Part shown: positions 19,710-28,492 of the stretch, in pieces | Numbering within the stretch: position 1 is the first letter of the stretch | Layout of the letters: each line of letters starts with the position of its first letter | DNA from: Paenibacillus barcinonensis | GTDB lineage: Bacteria > Bacillota > Bacilli > Paenibacillales > Paenibacillaceae | DNA: 64,000 nt | NCBI RefSeq assembly: GCF_003217495.1 | Contig: NZ_QJSW01000009.1 | Span: forward strand, 116,274 to 180,273 | Reading direction: 5' to 3' | The notes under the pieces: generated by a model | What the model saw: only the letters and a program-made list of their open reading frames with translations | The model's database searches: none | What the model was told of the DNA's origin: nothing | Position numbers and translations under genes: made by a program

Positions 19710-19812
19710 GTCCTACATTTTCTTGAAATCGTCTAACAAAGTTCTGTTGTTTTCAGACACTACCTATTTCCAAAAAATAAAATTTAATTTTTCTATTCTG
19801 TTATAGGATTAT

Positions 19813-19889
19813 TCTATTAGGATATCCATTGACCCTGTGAGCGCACGGGAGTACATTTATAGCCATAAACCAACTTAACTTATAGGAAT
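19813..19889 (+). promoter_or_regulatory. Sulfur-type control region, copy A
   Basis: TCTATTAGGA (19813-19822), TTGACC (19829-19834, a -35 with TACATT 17 bp on) and ATAGGAAT (19882-19889, running on as ATAGGAATT) lie upstream of the thioredoxin-fold gene. The same three blocks recur at near-identical spacing before the next gene (20378-20456). ATnGGAATT resembles one half of the CymR operator of Bacillus and Staphylococcus sulfur genes. Confidence 0.5.
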
Positions 19890-19953
19890 TTAAGTTTTAG
19901 TTCATTTGAACAAGAGGAAACAAAATTACGTTAAAAATCAGGGAGGTATATCC

Positions 19954-20229
19954 ATGTCAACATCCAAAAAAGTTGTGCTGTGGAGCAAAGAAGGCTGCCA
20001 TTTTTGCGGGGAAATCAAAGCATATCTGAACGAGCGTAATCAGCCATTCGAGAATATTGAAGTGCAGGGAAACGATGTGCTGCGGGATGTGCTTGAAGCC
20101 AAATACGGCATTCGTCATGTGCCTGTCATTGAAGTGGGAAGCGACGGGAAATACGAGGCTTTACTGGAAGCAGATCTGGATAAATTGGCACAACTGCTGC
20201 AGAAGGTAGATGAAACAGCAACTGTGTGA
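19954..20229 (+). CDS. Thioredoxin/glutaredoxin-fold protein (YtnI/NrdH-like)
   Basis: This 91-residue protein starts at ATG 19954 after GGGAGG. It has a CxxC redox motif in WSKEGCHFCGEIKAYL and the cis-Pro segment IRHVPVIEV, as in NrdH-type glutaredoxins. B. subtilis YtnI, a similar small redoxin, belongs to the ytmI-ytnM operon for organosulfur use. Here too it stands at the head of a cluster with flavin monooxygenases, an FMN reductase and a deacylase. It may handle persulfide or disulfide intermediates. It has its own control region upstream and a duplicate of that region downstream. Confidence 0.85.
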   Translation: MSTSKKVVLWSKEGCHFCGEIKAYLNERNQPFENIEVQGNDVLRDVLEAKYGIRHVPVIEVGSDGKYEALLEADLDKLAQLLQKVDETATV

Positions 20230-20288
20230 GCCTAGCGATTATCTGCTTAAACCTCATAACGAGGATGAATTGCAGGTATTATTTTAGG

Positions 20289-20324
20289 ATGGACAGTATG
20301 GGTGGTATGGGCGGCATGATGTAA
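20289..20324 (+). pseudogene. Possible GroEL C-terminal tail relic
   Basis: In frame with TAA 20322-20324 the sequence encodes MDSMGGMGGMM. A Gly-Met tail ending GGMGGMM is characteristic of bacterial GroEL C-termini. The preceding codons do not resemble GroEL. This may be a fragment left by recombination with groEL, or chance low-complexity sequence. Confidence 0.3.
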
Positions 20325-20377
20325 ATTTTGTGGCCACGTACCCCTTATACACACTTCCGATATCGTTATAGAAAAAA

Positions 20378-20456
20378 TCTATTAGGAGCACGGTTGACCC
20401 GTGTGCAGGGCAGTGATAAGCTGTGTGAAATTAAAACAAACCAAACTCATAGGAAT
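20378..20456 (+). promoter_or_regulatory. Sulfur-type control region, copy B
   Basis: TCTATTAGGA (20378-20387), TTGACC (20394-20399) and ATAGGAAT (20449-20456) precede the LLM monooxygenase gene. The spacing repeats copy A: 16 nt between the first two block starts in both copies, and 53 versus 55 nt between the second and third. Confidence 0.5.
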
Positions 20457-20579
20457 AATCAAATTTAAAAGCGATTCAGGAGCATGAGTATAACCTTGGT
20501 TTGCACGGCACGTGAAGCCTTGATTTGGATGACCGACTCTTCGAGGTACAATAACTTATTTCAGGAAGGCGGAGGGCAT

Positions 20580-21923
20580 ATGACAGCAAAACGTAGTTTG
20601 AAATTCGGAGCGATTATTCATGGCGTTGGAGGAAGCAATACGACATGGAGGCACCCGGAGGTTCTGTCCGATGCGAGTGTGAACTTTGGATTTTACAAAC
20701 GTCAGGCCTTGAAGGCAGAGGAGGGCAAATTTGATCTGGTATTCATCGCGGACGGTCTTTATATTACCGAGAAATCCATTCCTCACTTTCTGAATCGCTT
20801 TGAGCCGATCAGTATTCTTTCCGCTCTCGCTGCCGTAACTTCACGCATTGGCCTGGTCGGAACACTGTCCACATCCTACAGTGATCCGTTTACAGTCGCC
20901 AGACAGTTCGGTTCCCTCGATCTGATCAGTGATGGACGTGCAGGCTGGAACGTTGTTACGTCCCCGCTCGAAGGTACTGCGAAAAACTACAGCAAAAGTC
21001 ATCATCCAACACATCCGGAGCGTTACCGGATTGCCAAGGAATATTTGCAGGTCACCAAGGGACTGTGGGATTCCTGGGAAGATGATGCATTTGTACGAGA
21101 CAAGGAGAGCGGTGTATTCTTCGATCCCTCCAAGCTGCATACGCTGAATCATGAAGGTGAATTTTTCTCGGTACAGGGACCGCTTAATATCGCTCGTTCG
21201 CGTCAGGGACAGCCGGTTATTTTCCAGGCAGGTTCTTCGGACGATGGTAAAGCGCTGGCGGCACAGGAAGCGGATGCCGTATTCACCGGGCATGAAAATA
21301 TTGAAGATGCACAGGCGTTCTATAAGGATGTCAAAACAAGAGCAGCCTCCTATGGTCGCTCATCACAGAATATCGTCATTTTGCCAGGCATCAATCCTAT
21401 TGTGGGACGCACGGCAGAGGAAGCAGAGCAGAAGTATCAGGAGATCGCGAGTCTGGTCACGATTGATAAAGCACTGGACTATCTAGGACGTTTCTTCGAG
21501 CATCATGATTTCTCCCAATATCCGCTGGATGAACCGTTCCCGGAACTGGATGGCATAGGCAGCAACAGCTTCCGCAGCGGAACAGACAAAATCAAGAGGG
21601 ATGCAAAAGAGCAGGGGTTAACGTTGCGGGAAGTGGCTCTACGGGCCGCAACACCACGGAGCCAATTCCTGGGTACGCCGGAGCAAGTGGCCGACAAAAT
21701 TCAGGAATGGTTCGAGGCAGAAGCAGCAGACGGCTTCATCATTGCCTCCGAATTGCCTAGCGGATTGTCCGACTTTGTCGAGCTGGTGGTACCGATTTTG
21801 CAGGAACGTGGCATTTATCGCACGGAATATGAGCATGATACGCTGCGCGGCAACCTGGGTGTAGAGATTCCGGTTAACCGCTATACAGCTGCCAGAGCGC
21901 AGGAGCAATCCAACGTTATCTAG
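20580..21923 (+). CDS. LLM-class flavin-dependent monooxygenase, NtaA/SnaA/DszA family (YtnJ-like)
   Basis: This 447-residue protein, of normal length for the family, starts at ATG 20580 after GGAGGG; an ATG at 20484 in the same frame also has a weak site. The TIM-barrel enzyme begins [12 protein letters not shown]. It carries [11 protein letters not shown], typical of the NtaA/SnaA/DszA branch that uses reduced FMN delivered by a separate reductase, and [25 protein letters not shown]. It should oxygenate a sulfur- or nitrogen-containing organic substrate. B. subtilis YtnJ and YxeK are the likely counterparts, acting on S-substituted cysteines. The FMN reductase at 25727 is the obvious partner. 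Confidence 0.9.
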   Translation: MTAKRSLKFGAIIHGVGGSNTTWRHPEVLSDASVNFGFYKRQALKAEEGKFDLVFIADGLYITEKSIPHFLNRFEPISILSALAAVTSRIGLVGTLSTSYSDPFTVARQFGSLDLISDGRAGWNVVTSPLEGTAKNYSKSHHPTHPERYRIAKEYLQVTKGLWDSWEDDAFVRDKESGVFFDPSKLHTLNHEGEFFSVQGPLNIARSRQGQPVIFQAGSSDDGKALAAQEADAVFTGHENIEDAQAFYKDVKTRAASYGRSSQNIVILPGINPIVGRTAEEAEQKYQEIASLVTIDKALDYLGRFFEHHDFSQYPLDEPFPELDGIGSNSFRSGTDKIKRDAKEQGLTLREVALRAATPRSQFLGTPEQVADKIQEWFEAEAADGFIIASELPSGLSDFVELVVPILQERGIYRTEYEHDTLRGNLGVEIPVNRYTAARAQEQSNVI

Positions 21924-22043
21924 GGTGTGTATTGAGCTTTGCTGGCTTAAAACCGACTTTTCTCATAGGTAATATAAAATTTACATGCAGTTTAGTTATC
22001 CAATCACATTAATTACACCTGTATACACAGAGGGGGAAGCAAT

Positions 22044-23693
22044 ATGAACAGGTCTGTTTCATGGACAAAATACGTGGCATTGGCATTAGCATTGGTGATG
22101 GTATTGTCTGGATGCGGAGCGGCATCTGGAGGAAAAGCGAGCAGCACAGCAACGGCTTCCCAAGGCGGCAATCAGGCGGGGACAGCCGAAGGAGGCAATC
22201 TCACGTTTGCACTCGCCACTTCACCTGATACGCTGGACCCGCATCGCAGCGGCCTTGCAGTAGCCGTTCGTGCGATCCGAACCATCTATGACAATCTGGT
22301 GGTGCAGCTACCCGATGGGTCCATTAAGCCTTGGCTCGCCAAGGAGTGGACTGTGTCGGAGGACGGCAAAAGTTATACGTTCAAGCTGCGTGAGGACGTG
22401 AAGTTCCATGATGGAACTCCGTTTAATGCCGAAGCGGTGAAGTACAATCTGGATCGGGTCATTGATCCCGCCACCAAAGCCGCCAATGCCCTTGCCCTGA
22501 TCAGACCGTACAGCTCCTCCGAGGTCATTGATGAATATACAATCAAGGTCAATCTGGCTGCACCGTCACAGGCTTTTCTGGGCAATTTGAGTCAGGCCTT
22601 GCTGGGCATTGTGTCTCCAACAGCAGCGAAGAAATACGGGGATCAGCTGGGCAAAAATCCGGTAGGTACAGGTCCGTATACGTTTGTGAAATGGGATGAG
22701 AATGCGGATATTGTTGTAGCCAAAAACAAGGATTACAAGTGGGGCCCCGATACAGTGGAAAACAAAGGCGCTCCTTATATTGATACGATCACGTTTAAAA
22801 TTGTACCTGAAGAAGCAACACGTATCGGAAGTGTACAAAGCAAGCAGGTGCTTGCCGCAGAGACTGTGCCACCGCAAAATATCGCTGCGCTGAAAAGTGA
22901 TCCAAACCAGCAATTGCTGCAGGCCAATACCGTTGGACTGCCGTATACCCTCTTTTTCAATCTGCGCAAGGCACCTTGGGATGATGTGAAAGTAAGGCAG
23001 GCGGTGCAATCCGCTGTAGACGTCGAGTCCATTGTGAAAACCTTGTATCTGGGCAACTACGAGCGCGCATGGTCTGCGTTGTCTCCAGGCATTCTCGGCT
23101 ATGACAAGGCGCTTGAAGGCAGCATCACCCCGGATATCAATCGTGCGAACCAGTTGCTGGATGAGCAGGGCTGGGTCAAGGGCGCTGACGGAATCCGTGT
23201 TAAAGATGGGAAAAGGCTCACTCTGAAATATGTGGACGGCTCTCCGAATCGGGAGAAACGCAATGATATCGCCGCGATTATCCAGCAGCAGCTGAAACAG
23301 CTGGGCATTGCGGTTGAAGTGGTAATTACCAAAGACATCGCTACCGTAATCTATCAGAACCTGGATTATGATCTGTATGGTAACAGTCAGGTCAATTCCG
23401 ATCCAAACGCCCTGTACGCCTTCTATCATTCGAGTGCTGAGGGAGAGCGGCCAACATTATCCGGTCTTGCCGATCCGAAGATTGATCAGCTGTTAGAGCA
23501 GGGAGCTGTAGAGAAGGATGCTTCGAAAAGGGTAGACATCTATGGTCAGATTCAGAAATATCTGATTGAACAAGCGGTTATTTTGCCAATCTACGTTTTC
23601 CCGTATACAGTAGCTGCATCCAAGGATGTGCAGGGCATCAAGTTTGATTCACTCGGTTATCCGCTCTTTAACGATGTACGCATTCAGCCATAA
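22044..23693 (+). CDS. Peptide/nickel-type ABC transporter substrate-binding lipoprotein (SBP family 5)
   Basis: This 549-residue protein has a lipoprotein signal (about 1-24, VMVLSGCGAASGG). The family 5 fold shows LATSPDTLDPHRS, KEWTVSEDGKSYTFKLREDV with KFHDGTPFNAEAV, and a closing YPLFNDVRIQP. ATG 22044 follows GGGGGAA. It captures an oligopeptide-like ligand outside the membrane; in this cluster that is probably an N-acyl-S-substituted cysteine or glutathione-like compound. CATAGGTAAT about 80 bp upstream is a weaker relative of the ATAGGAAT box. Two permease genes follow, but no ATPase gene is in this cluster. Confidence 0.9.
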   Translation: MNRSVSWTKYVALALALVMVLSGCGAASGGKASSTATASQGGNQAGTAEGGNLTFALATSPDTLDPHRSGLAVAVRAIRTIYDNLVVQLPDGSIKPWLAKEWTVSEDGKSYTFKLREDVKFHDGTPFNAEAVKYNLDRVIDPATKAANALALIRPYSSSEVIDEYTIKVNLAAPSQAFLGNLSQALLGIVSPTAAKKYGDQLGKNPVGTGPYTFVKWDENADIVVAKNKDYKWGPDTVENKGAPYIDTITFKIVPEEATRIGSVQSKQVLAAETVPPQNIAALKSDPNQQLLQANTVGLPYTLFFNLRKAPWDDVKVRQAVQSAVDVESIVKTLYLGNYERAWSALSPGILGYDKALEGSITPDINRANQLLDEQGWVKGADGIRVKDGKRLTLKYVDGSPNREKRNDIAAIIQQQLKQLGIAVEVVITKDIATVIYQNLDYDLYGNSQVNSDPNALYAFYHSSAEGERPTLSGLADPKIDQLLEQGAVEKDASKRVDIYGQIQKYLIEQAVILPIYVFPYTVAASKDVQGIKFDSLGYPLFNDVRIQP

Positions 23694-23770
23694 ATGATGT
23701 AATCACCTTAACTTTAGCTTTAACAGATGCTGTTTAGCACATTCTGATCTCAGAAAGGAGACATCCCGGT

Positions 23771-24703
23771 ATGATTCAACTTGTCTTGTCACGGCTGGCA
23801 ACGTCACTGCTCGTTATATGTGGAGCCTCGGTGCTGGTGTACTGCATCATGTATCTTCTGCCGGGTGATCCGGTGCTGCTGATGCTGGACCCGTCCACGG
23901 CTACCCCGGAGATGATTGCAAACCTCCGGGCACAGCTTGGACTGGACCAACCGTTTTATGTGCAGTTTGCAAACTATTTTGGCCATATGCTGCGTGGTGA
24001 TTTTGGTCAATCCATGGTGAACTCCGATCCGGTGCTGCCCAAAATTCTGGAGCATTTCCCGGCAACCCTGGCTTTAACCGCACTAAGCTCGCTGATTGCC
24101 ATCACGATCGGCATTACACTTGGGGTTCTGTCGGCTGTGCATCGGAATGGTTTCATTGATTTTGTAGCCCGGCTCGTTGGTTTGTTTGGCATATCCATGC
24201 CTACCTTCTGGACCGGCATTCTGCTCATTCTGCTGTTTTCTGTGCAGCTCGGCTGGTTTCCGGCGATGGGCTCGGACGGTTTCAGCTCATTAGTGCTTCC
24301 GGCAGCCACGCTCGGACTGGTTGGCGCAGGGTTCATTGTACGCATGGTGCGCAACAGCATGCTTGAAGTGATCCATGAGCCATTTATCGTTGCGCTGCGA
24401 GCCAAGGGATTATCCGAACGTGTCATTATGTATGGTCATGCACTGCGTAATGCGCTCATCCCCGCAGTCACGGTCATTGGCATGCTGATCGGGGATTTGC
24501 TGGCAGGCACTGTGGTGGTGGAGACGGTATTTTCCAGACAAGGGATCGGACGTATTATTGCCGATGCATTGATGGCGAAGGATTTGCCGGTCGTGCAGGG
24601 GGTTGTGTTTTTTACATCCATCATCTATGTCGTGCTGAATGTGCTGGTTGATATTTCATATTCATACATTGATCCCAGAGTTCGGCGGGCTGTTCGTACA
24701 TGA
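23771..24703 (+). CDS. ABC transporter permease, DppB/OppB type
   Basis: This 310-residue integral membrane protein has about six segments and a typical DppB N-terminus (LVLSRLATSLLVICGASVLVY). The PGDP loop (LPGDPVLLMLDP) and the EAA-type coupling loop (ALRAKGLSERVIMYGHALRNA) are present. ATG 23771 lies behind AAAGGAG. It forms the channel with the next gene. It follows the binding-protein gene at 77 bp. Confidence 0.92.
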   Translation: MIQLVLSRLATSLLVICGASVLVYCIMYLLPGDPVLLMLDPSTATPEMIANLRAQLGLDQPFYVQFANYFGHMLRGDFGQSMVNSDPVLPKILEHFPATLALTALSSLIAITIGITLGVLSAVHRNGFIDFVARLVGLFGISMPTFWTGILLILLFSVQLGWFPAMGSDGFSSLVLPAATLGLVGAGFIVRMVRNSMLEVIHEPFIVALRAKGLSERVIMYGHALRNALIPAVTVIGMLIGDLLAGTVVVETVFSRQGIGRIIADALMAKDLPVVQGVVFFTSIIYVVLNVLVDISYSYIDPRVRRAVRT

Positions 24704-24775
24704 GGCTTATTATCATATTATCAGACACATCAGGAACTGCGCATCAGGCGCAAGCAGAAGGAGGCGTTAATCGTT

Positions 24776-25699
24776 ATGAGCATGAAACCTTTAGCCGGTG
24801 ACAAAAAGGCATGGGCAGGCAGCACCTGGAAAGCCCGTATGTGGAGATGGAGCCGTCTGTCCTGGCGACATCGTGTTTCCTCTGTAGTATCGCGGCTGTT
24901 TCTGTATATGGCGCTGCTAATCGTCATTTTTACGGTGGTCTGTGCCATTGTGCCGGGCTGGATTGCTCCATATGATCCGACGCAGATGATGACGGATGCT
25001 ATATTACAGCCCCCTTCTGCTGCGCACCTGTTTGGTACGGATTATTTCGGAAGAGATATTTTCAGTTTGGTTGTGCATGGTAGTAGAGATTCCCTGCTGA
25101 TTGGCTTTGCCTCCGTGCTTGTGGGCGGTATCGTGGGCAGTATGCTTGGCATTCTTGCGGGATACGTGGGCGGCATCGTGGATACCGTAACGATGCGTGC
25201 TGTAGATATTCTCATGGCTGTGCCTGGTGTTCTGCTGGCGCTGTCTGTTGCTGCTGCACTTGGCCCAGGTCTTATGAATATTGCGCTGGCTGTGGCAACT
25301 GCCTCAATCCCAGGATATGCCCGGGTGATGCGTGGTCAGGTTATGTCAGTGAAGAATCTGCCCTTTATTACCGCAACACGTTCGTTGGGCGGTTCCAATG
25401 CCCGCATTTTCTGGAAGCATGTCCTGCCGCACTCCTTGTCTCCGCTGCTCGTCATGGCAACGCTGGGGGTGGGCACATCCATATTGACCGGCTCGGGACT
25501 CAGTTTTCTCGGACTCGGCGTATTGAAGGAAATCCCCGATTGGGGTGCGTTGCTTTCTCAAGGTAGAGGATATTTGACAGTAGCATGGTGGATCTGCACC
25601 TTCCCTGGGCTTGCGATAACGCTGTTTGTACTTGCTGTGAATCTGATTGGCGACGATATTCGCGATAGGCTCGACCCGAAGGTTAAAGGAGCGGCTTGA
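24776..25699 (+). CDS. ABC transporter permease, DppC/OppC type
   Basis: This 307-residue protein has an N-terminal cytoplasmic stretch, a first membrane segment (LFLYMALLIVIFTVVCAIV) and the DppC-type LFGTDYFGRDIFSLVVHGSR segment. The coupling loop is ATRSLGGSNARIFWKHVLPH. ATG 24776 follows GGAGG at about 10 nt. It pairs with the upstream permease. Normally two ATPase genes (dppD, dppF) would follow; here the FMN reductase gene begins 27 bp later, so the ATPases must come from elsewhere. The cnt ATPases 11 kb downstream belong to the same transporter family. Confidence 0.92.
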   Translation: MSMKPLAGDKKAWAGSTWKARMWRWSRLSWRHRVSSVVSRLFLYMALLIVIFTVVCAIVPGWIAPYDPTQMMTDAILQPPSAAHLFGTDYFGRDIFSLVVHGSRDSLLIGFASVLVGGIVGSMLGILAGYVGGIVDTVTMRAVDILMAVPGVLLALSVAAALGPGLMNIALAVATASIPGYARVMRGQVMSVKNLPFITATRSLGGSNARIFWKHVLPHSLSPLLVMATLGVGTSILTGSGLSFLGLGVLKEIPDWGALLSQGRGYLTVAWWICTFPGLAITLFVLAVNLIGDDIRDRLDPKVKGAA

Positions 25700-25726
25700 C
25701 CGTTATTTGATAAGGAGGAGATCAGG

Positions 25727-26275
25727 ATGTCACATGTTGTTATTATCGCGGGGGCCCCATCCAAGCGCTCACGTTTGACAGGACTTACAGATTACAGTAC
25801 CCGGACACTAAGCAAGGCAGGTATCTCCGTTGAGGTGATTCAGGTTGCCGATCTACCCGCTGAAGATCTGGTGAAGGCGAGGTTTGACAGCCCCGCCGTT
25901 CAGGATGCCCTTTCTATTGTAGAGGCAGCGGATGCAGTTATTGTGGCCACACCTGTGTATAAGGCTTCCTATTCAGGCGTGCTCAAGCTGTTTCTCGATC
26001 TGCTTCCGCAGGAAGGCTTGCGGGGCAAGGTTGCTCTTCCGCTTGTCATCGGCGGTTCGATTGCCCATTTACTCGCCATGGATTACGCATTAAAGCCTGT
26101 GCTTGCTGCACTCGGTGGACGCCATATTCTTGGCGGGGTCTATGCAGTGGATCAGGCTATTGAACGGAGTGAAGCGGGAGCTTTTACACTTGCGGCGGAT
26201 ATTACATCCCGGCTGGACCGGGCTCTTGAAGAGCTGATATTGACATTGGATAAGCACGGTATTACGATACATTAA
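25727..26275 (+). CDS. NAD(P)H-dependent FMN reductase (SsuE-like)
   Basis: This 182-residue flavodoxin-fold protein has IIAGAPSKRSRLTGL as the FMN phosphate loop and ATPVYKASYSGVLKLFLDLLP, the SsuE/ArsH signature. ATG 25727 lies behind AAGGAGGAG. It should supply reduced FMN to the two LLM monooxygenases of the cluster, as SsuE does for SsuD in sulfonate use. It is probably co-transcribed with the transporter genes just upstream. Confidence 0.92.
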   Translation: MSHVVIIAGAPSKRSRLTGLTDYSTRTLSKAGISVEVIQVADLPAEDLVKARFDSPAVQDALSIVEAADAVIVATPVYKASYSGVLKLFLDLLPQEGLRGKVALPLVIGGSIAHLLAMDYALKPVLAALGGRHILGGVYAVDQAIERSEAGAFTLAADITSRLDRALEELILTLDKHGITIH

Positions 26276-26452
26276 AACCGAGTAATTTTATAGGATAAAT
26301 AAAATAAATGTTTGTCTTATCGTCAGCGATGTCTTGTTCTGTGACTGAAACACGGGTTGAACTGCATTCTTTCCCTTAATACCTGAACGCAGAGGACATT
26401 TCGCTCAACCCATTGACAACAAACGTCTGCGGACGTGGATACGGAGGCGCCC
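26276..26452. other. Spacer upstream of the LysR gene
   Basis: About 180 bp with no gene. TTATAGGATAAATAA near 26290 resembles the ATAGGAAT boxes at 19882 and 20449. Taken alone it is weak evidence for sulfur-type control of the regulator. Confidence 0.3.
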
Positions 26453-27325
26453 ATGAATATCGAGAATATTGAAGCGTTTGTATATATCAATCATTATGGC
26501 AGCTTCAATAAGGCCGCTGAAGTACTCTTCTTGTCCCAGCCTTCGGTTACGGCACGCATCCAGTCACTGGAAAGGGAGCTGGGTTGCAAGCTGTTTGACC
26601 GGCTAGGCAAGCAGATTGTGCTGACAGATGAGGGCCGTAAATTTTTACCGTACGGGCAGCAGGTGCTGCAAGTGCTGCAGAAGGGCAGACAGAAGATTCA
26701 ACAGCGAAGAACAACACCAGAAGCCTTACGTCTTGGCAGCACAGTGTCGGTGTCCAATTATGTAATTCCTGATTTTCTGCCCCGGATCAAGGAAGCGTAT
26801 CCCGAGGTGAATATCAAGCTGACAACCGCAACAACGGATCAACTGATTGCCAAGCTGCTGGGTCAGGAGATTGATCTGGCGTTTGTGCGCAAGGTGATGC
26901 ATCCGGCGATCCGTACCGTTGCCTTTTATGAAGATCCCATCCAGCTGTATGTCTATAAAGGCCATCCCTTCATTGAGCGAGGACATGTTAGTATGGAGGC
27001 TCTCCGTGAACAGCAGCTTGTTTTCTTTGAATGTGGATCACTGGACTGGCTTCGGATTCATCGCGCGTTTGATTCTCTGGAGCATCCACCAGACATTACG
27101 TACCATGTCGATAACTCGGAAACGGCGAAGAAGCTGGTGATGCAGGGGGCAGGCATTGCTTTCCTTCCGGGGCTCACGGTCAAGAAGGAGGTACAGCGTC
27201 AGGAGCTTTTCCCCATCCAGGTCCATGAGGTGGCGGGGGTATCCCTGCAGATCAGTGTTGTGACCTTGAAGGAGGAATATTCGCCATTTGCCGAGCCCTT
27301 TGGGGAGCTGCTGCGGCAGCTGTAA
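26453..27325 (+). CDS. LysR-family regulator (CysL/YtlI-like)
   Basis: This 290-residue protein starts at ATG 26453 behind GGAGG. The N-terminal winged helix (about 1-60) reads NIENIEAFVYINHYGSFNKAAEVLFLSQPSVTARIQ, the LysR hallmark. The effector domain (about 90-290) has the usual two-lobed periplasmic-binding fold, with LRLGSTVSVSNYVIPDFLP. B. subtilis uses the LysR proteins YtlI and CysL to activate the ytm operon and sulfite reductase; this protein stands inside the equivalent cluster and probably activates it. The ligand is unknown. Confidence 0.9.
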   Translation: MNIENIEAFVYINHYGSFNKAAEVLFLSQPSVTARIQSLERELGCKLFDRLGKQIVLTDEGRKFLPYGQQVLQVLQKGRQKIQQRRTTPEALRLGSTVSVSNYVIPDFLPRIKEAYPEVNIKLTTATTDQLIAKLLGQEIDLAFVRKVMHPAIRTVAFYEDPIQLYVYKGHPFIERGHVSMEALREQQLVFFECGSLDWLRIHRAFDSLEHPPDITYHVDNSETAKKLVMQGAGIAFLPGLTVKKEVQRQELFPIQVHEVAGVSLQISVVTLKEEYSPFAEPFGELLRQL

Positions 27326-27349
27326 CTGTAGCTGTAGCTGTAGCTGGAG
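27320..27349 (+). repeat. CTGTAG hexamer tract over the LysR stop codon
   Basis: Five near-identical hexamers (CTGTAA, three CTGTAG, CTGGAG) begin in the last codon of the LysR gene, and the first unit supplies its TAA stop. Because the unit is six bases and nearly every unit carries a stop, copy changes would not alter the protein much. Confidence 0.8.
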
Positions 27350-27392
27350 TGGATTGATTAAGCAGGTTGCTGCATATGAAGGAGGAAGCAAT

Positions 27393-28466
27393 ATGAGTAT
27401 TCGTGTCGGCATTTTGGATCAGACCCCGATCTATGAGGGGGAAACGCCGGTGGATGCTTTTCGGCATACGATTGAGCTGGCCCGGCGGGCAGAGCAGCTC
27501 GGTTTCTATCGGTTCTGGGTATCGGAGCATCATGATGGACAGCATGTGGCAGGTTCATCCCCGGAGGTGCTTATTTCGCATTTATTGGCACACACCGAGC
27601 GCATTCGACTGGGGTCAGGAGGTGTGATGTTACAGCATTACAGCCCGTACAAGGTCGCTGAGAATTTCAACGTACTGGCAGCGCTGGGACCGGGACGAAT
27701 TGATCTGGGTATCGGCCGTGCGCCCGGAGGGCTGCCACGTTCAACACAGGCATTGCAGCAGGGCATTCAGGAGTCAGCATCACTACAGGAAAAAATCGTT
27801 CAAGTGAAGCGATATATTCATAACGAGCCGCTTGCCGATGCAACGCATCCACTCGCAGGTCTTAGCGCTTCCCCTGTATCCGCGAATCCGGCTGAGCTGT
27901 ACGTGCTTGGTGCCAGTGTGGACAGTGCTAACATGGCCGCTGAGCTGGGGCTGCCTTACGTTTTTTCGTTATTCATTAACAGCAATACGGAGATTGCTCT
28001 GGAGGCGGTGCGTGTATATCGCGAGCGCTTTGATCGCTCCCGTGGACTGGAGCCTTACGCTGCGCTGGCTATTTCTCTAATCGTTGCCGAAAGCGAGGAA
28101 GAAGCAGAAGAACTGGCGAGTGAGCATAAGCTGGTGAAGATTCATCTGGAGAGCGGCAAGGTGCTGACGGTTGGTTCAGTGGAGCAGGCTGAAGAATTCG
28201 GAAGGCAGTCGAATGAAGCCTACCGTGTTGAAATGCTCGAACCAAGTGTGATTCGCGGTACCAAAGCCACAGCAGGTCAGGCTCTGCTGGAGCTGCAACA
28301 GGAATTTGCAATCGAAGAGATGATTGTGACAACAGCGACGCGCGATTTCTCCAAGCGCATTCGTTCCTTTGAATTGCTGCATGAGCTGCTGGCGGAGCAA
28401 GGGAATTATCATTTTGTACTAGGAAGCGAAAATGAGCAAGAGAAGGCTGAAGCGGCCATCGGATAA
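27393..28466 (+). CDS. LLM-class oxidoreductase, MsnO8/YtmO-like
   Basis: This 357-residue protein starts at ATG 27393 behind GGAGGAAG; the frame continues upstream into the repeat tract without a ribosome site. The luciferase-like barrel starts VGILDQTPIYEG and has FYRFWVSEHH and RIRLGSGGVMLQHYSPYKVAENF, typical of the group containing B. subtilis YtmO and YwcH. A second FMN-dependent monooxygenase beside the NtaA-type enzyme suggests either two oxidation steps or two substrates. It is followed at 26 bp by the deacylase gene. Confidence 0.9.
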   Translation: MSIRVGILDQTPIYEGETPVDAFRHTIELARRAEQLGFYRFWVSEHHDGQHVAGSSPEVLISHLLAHTERIRLGSGGVMLQHYSPYKVAENFNVLAALGPGRIDLGIGRAPGGLPRSTQALQQGIQESASLQEKIVQVKRYIHNEPLADATHPLAGLSASPVSANPAELYVLGASVDSANMAAELGLPYVFSLFINSNTEIALEAVRVYRERFDRSRGLEPYAALAISLIVAESEEEAEELASEHKLVKIHLESGKVLTVGSVEQAEEFGRQSNEAYRVEMLEPSVIRGTKATAGQALLELQQEFAIEEMIVTTATRDFSKRIRSFELLHELLAEQGNYHFVLGSENEQEKAEAAIG

Positions 28467-28492
28467 GCTGAGAGCTGAAAGGAGGGCACGAG

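Noticed and set aside
20484..20579. N-terminal extension of the first LLM monooxygenase from ATG 20484
   Set aside because: The extension has no family match, and ATG 20580 has a better-placed GGAGGG and the expected family N-terminus.
27320..27349. CTGTAG hexamers as a phase-variable switch
   Set aside because: Six-base units do not shift the frame and nearly every unit contains a stop, so no on/off change would result.
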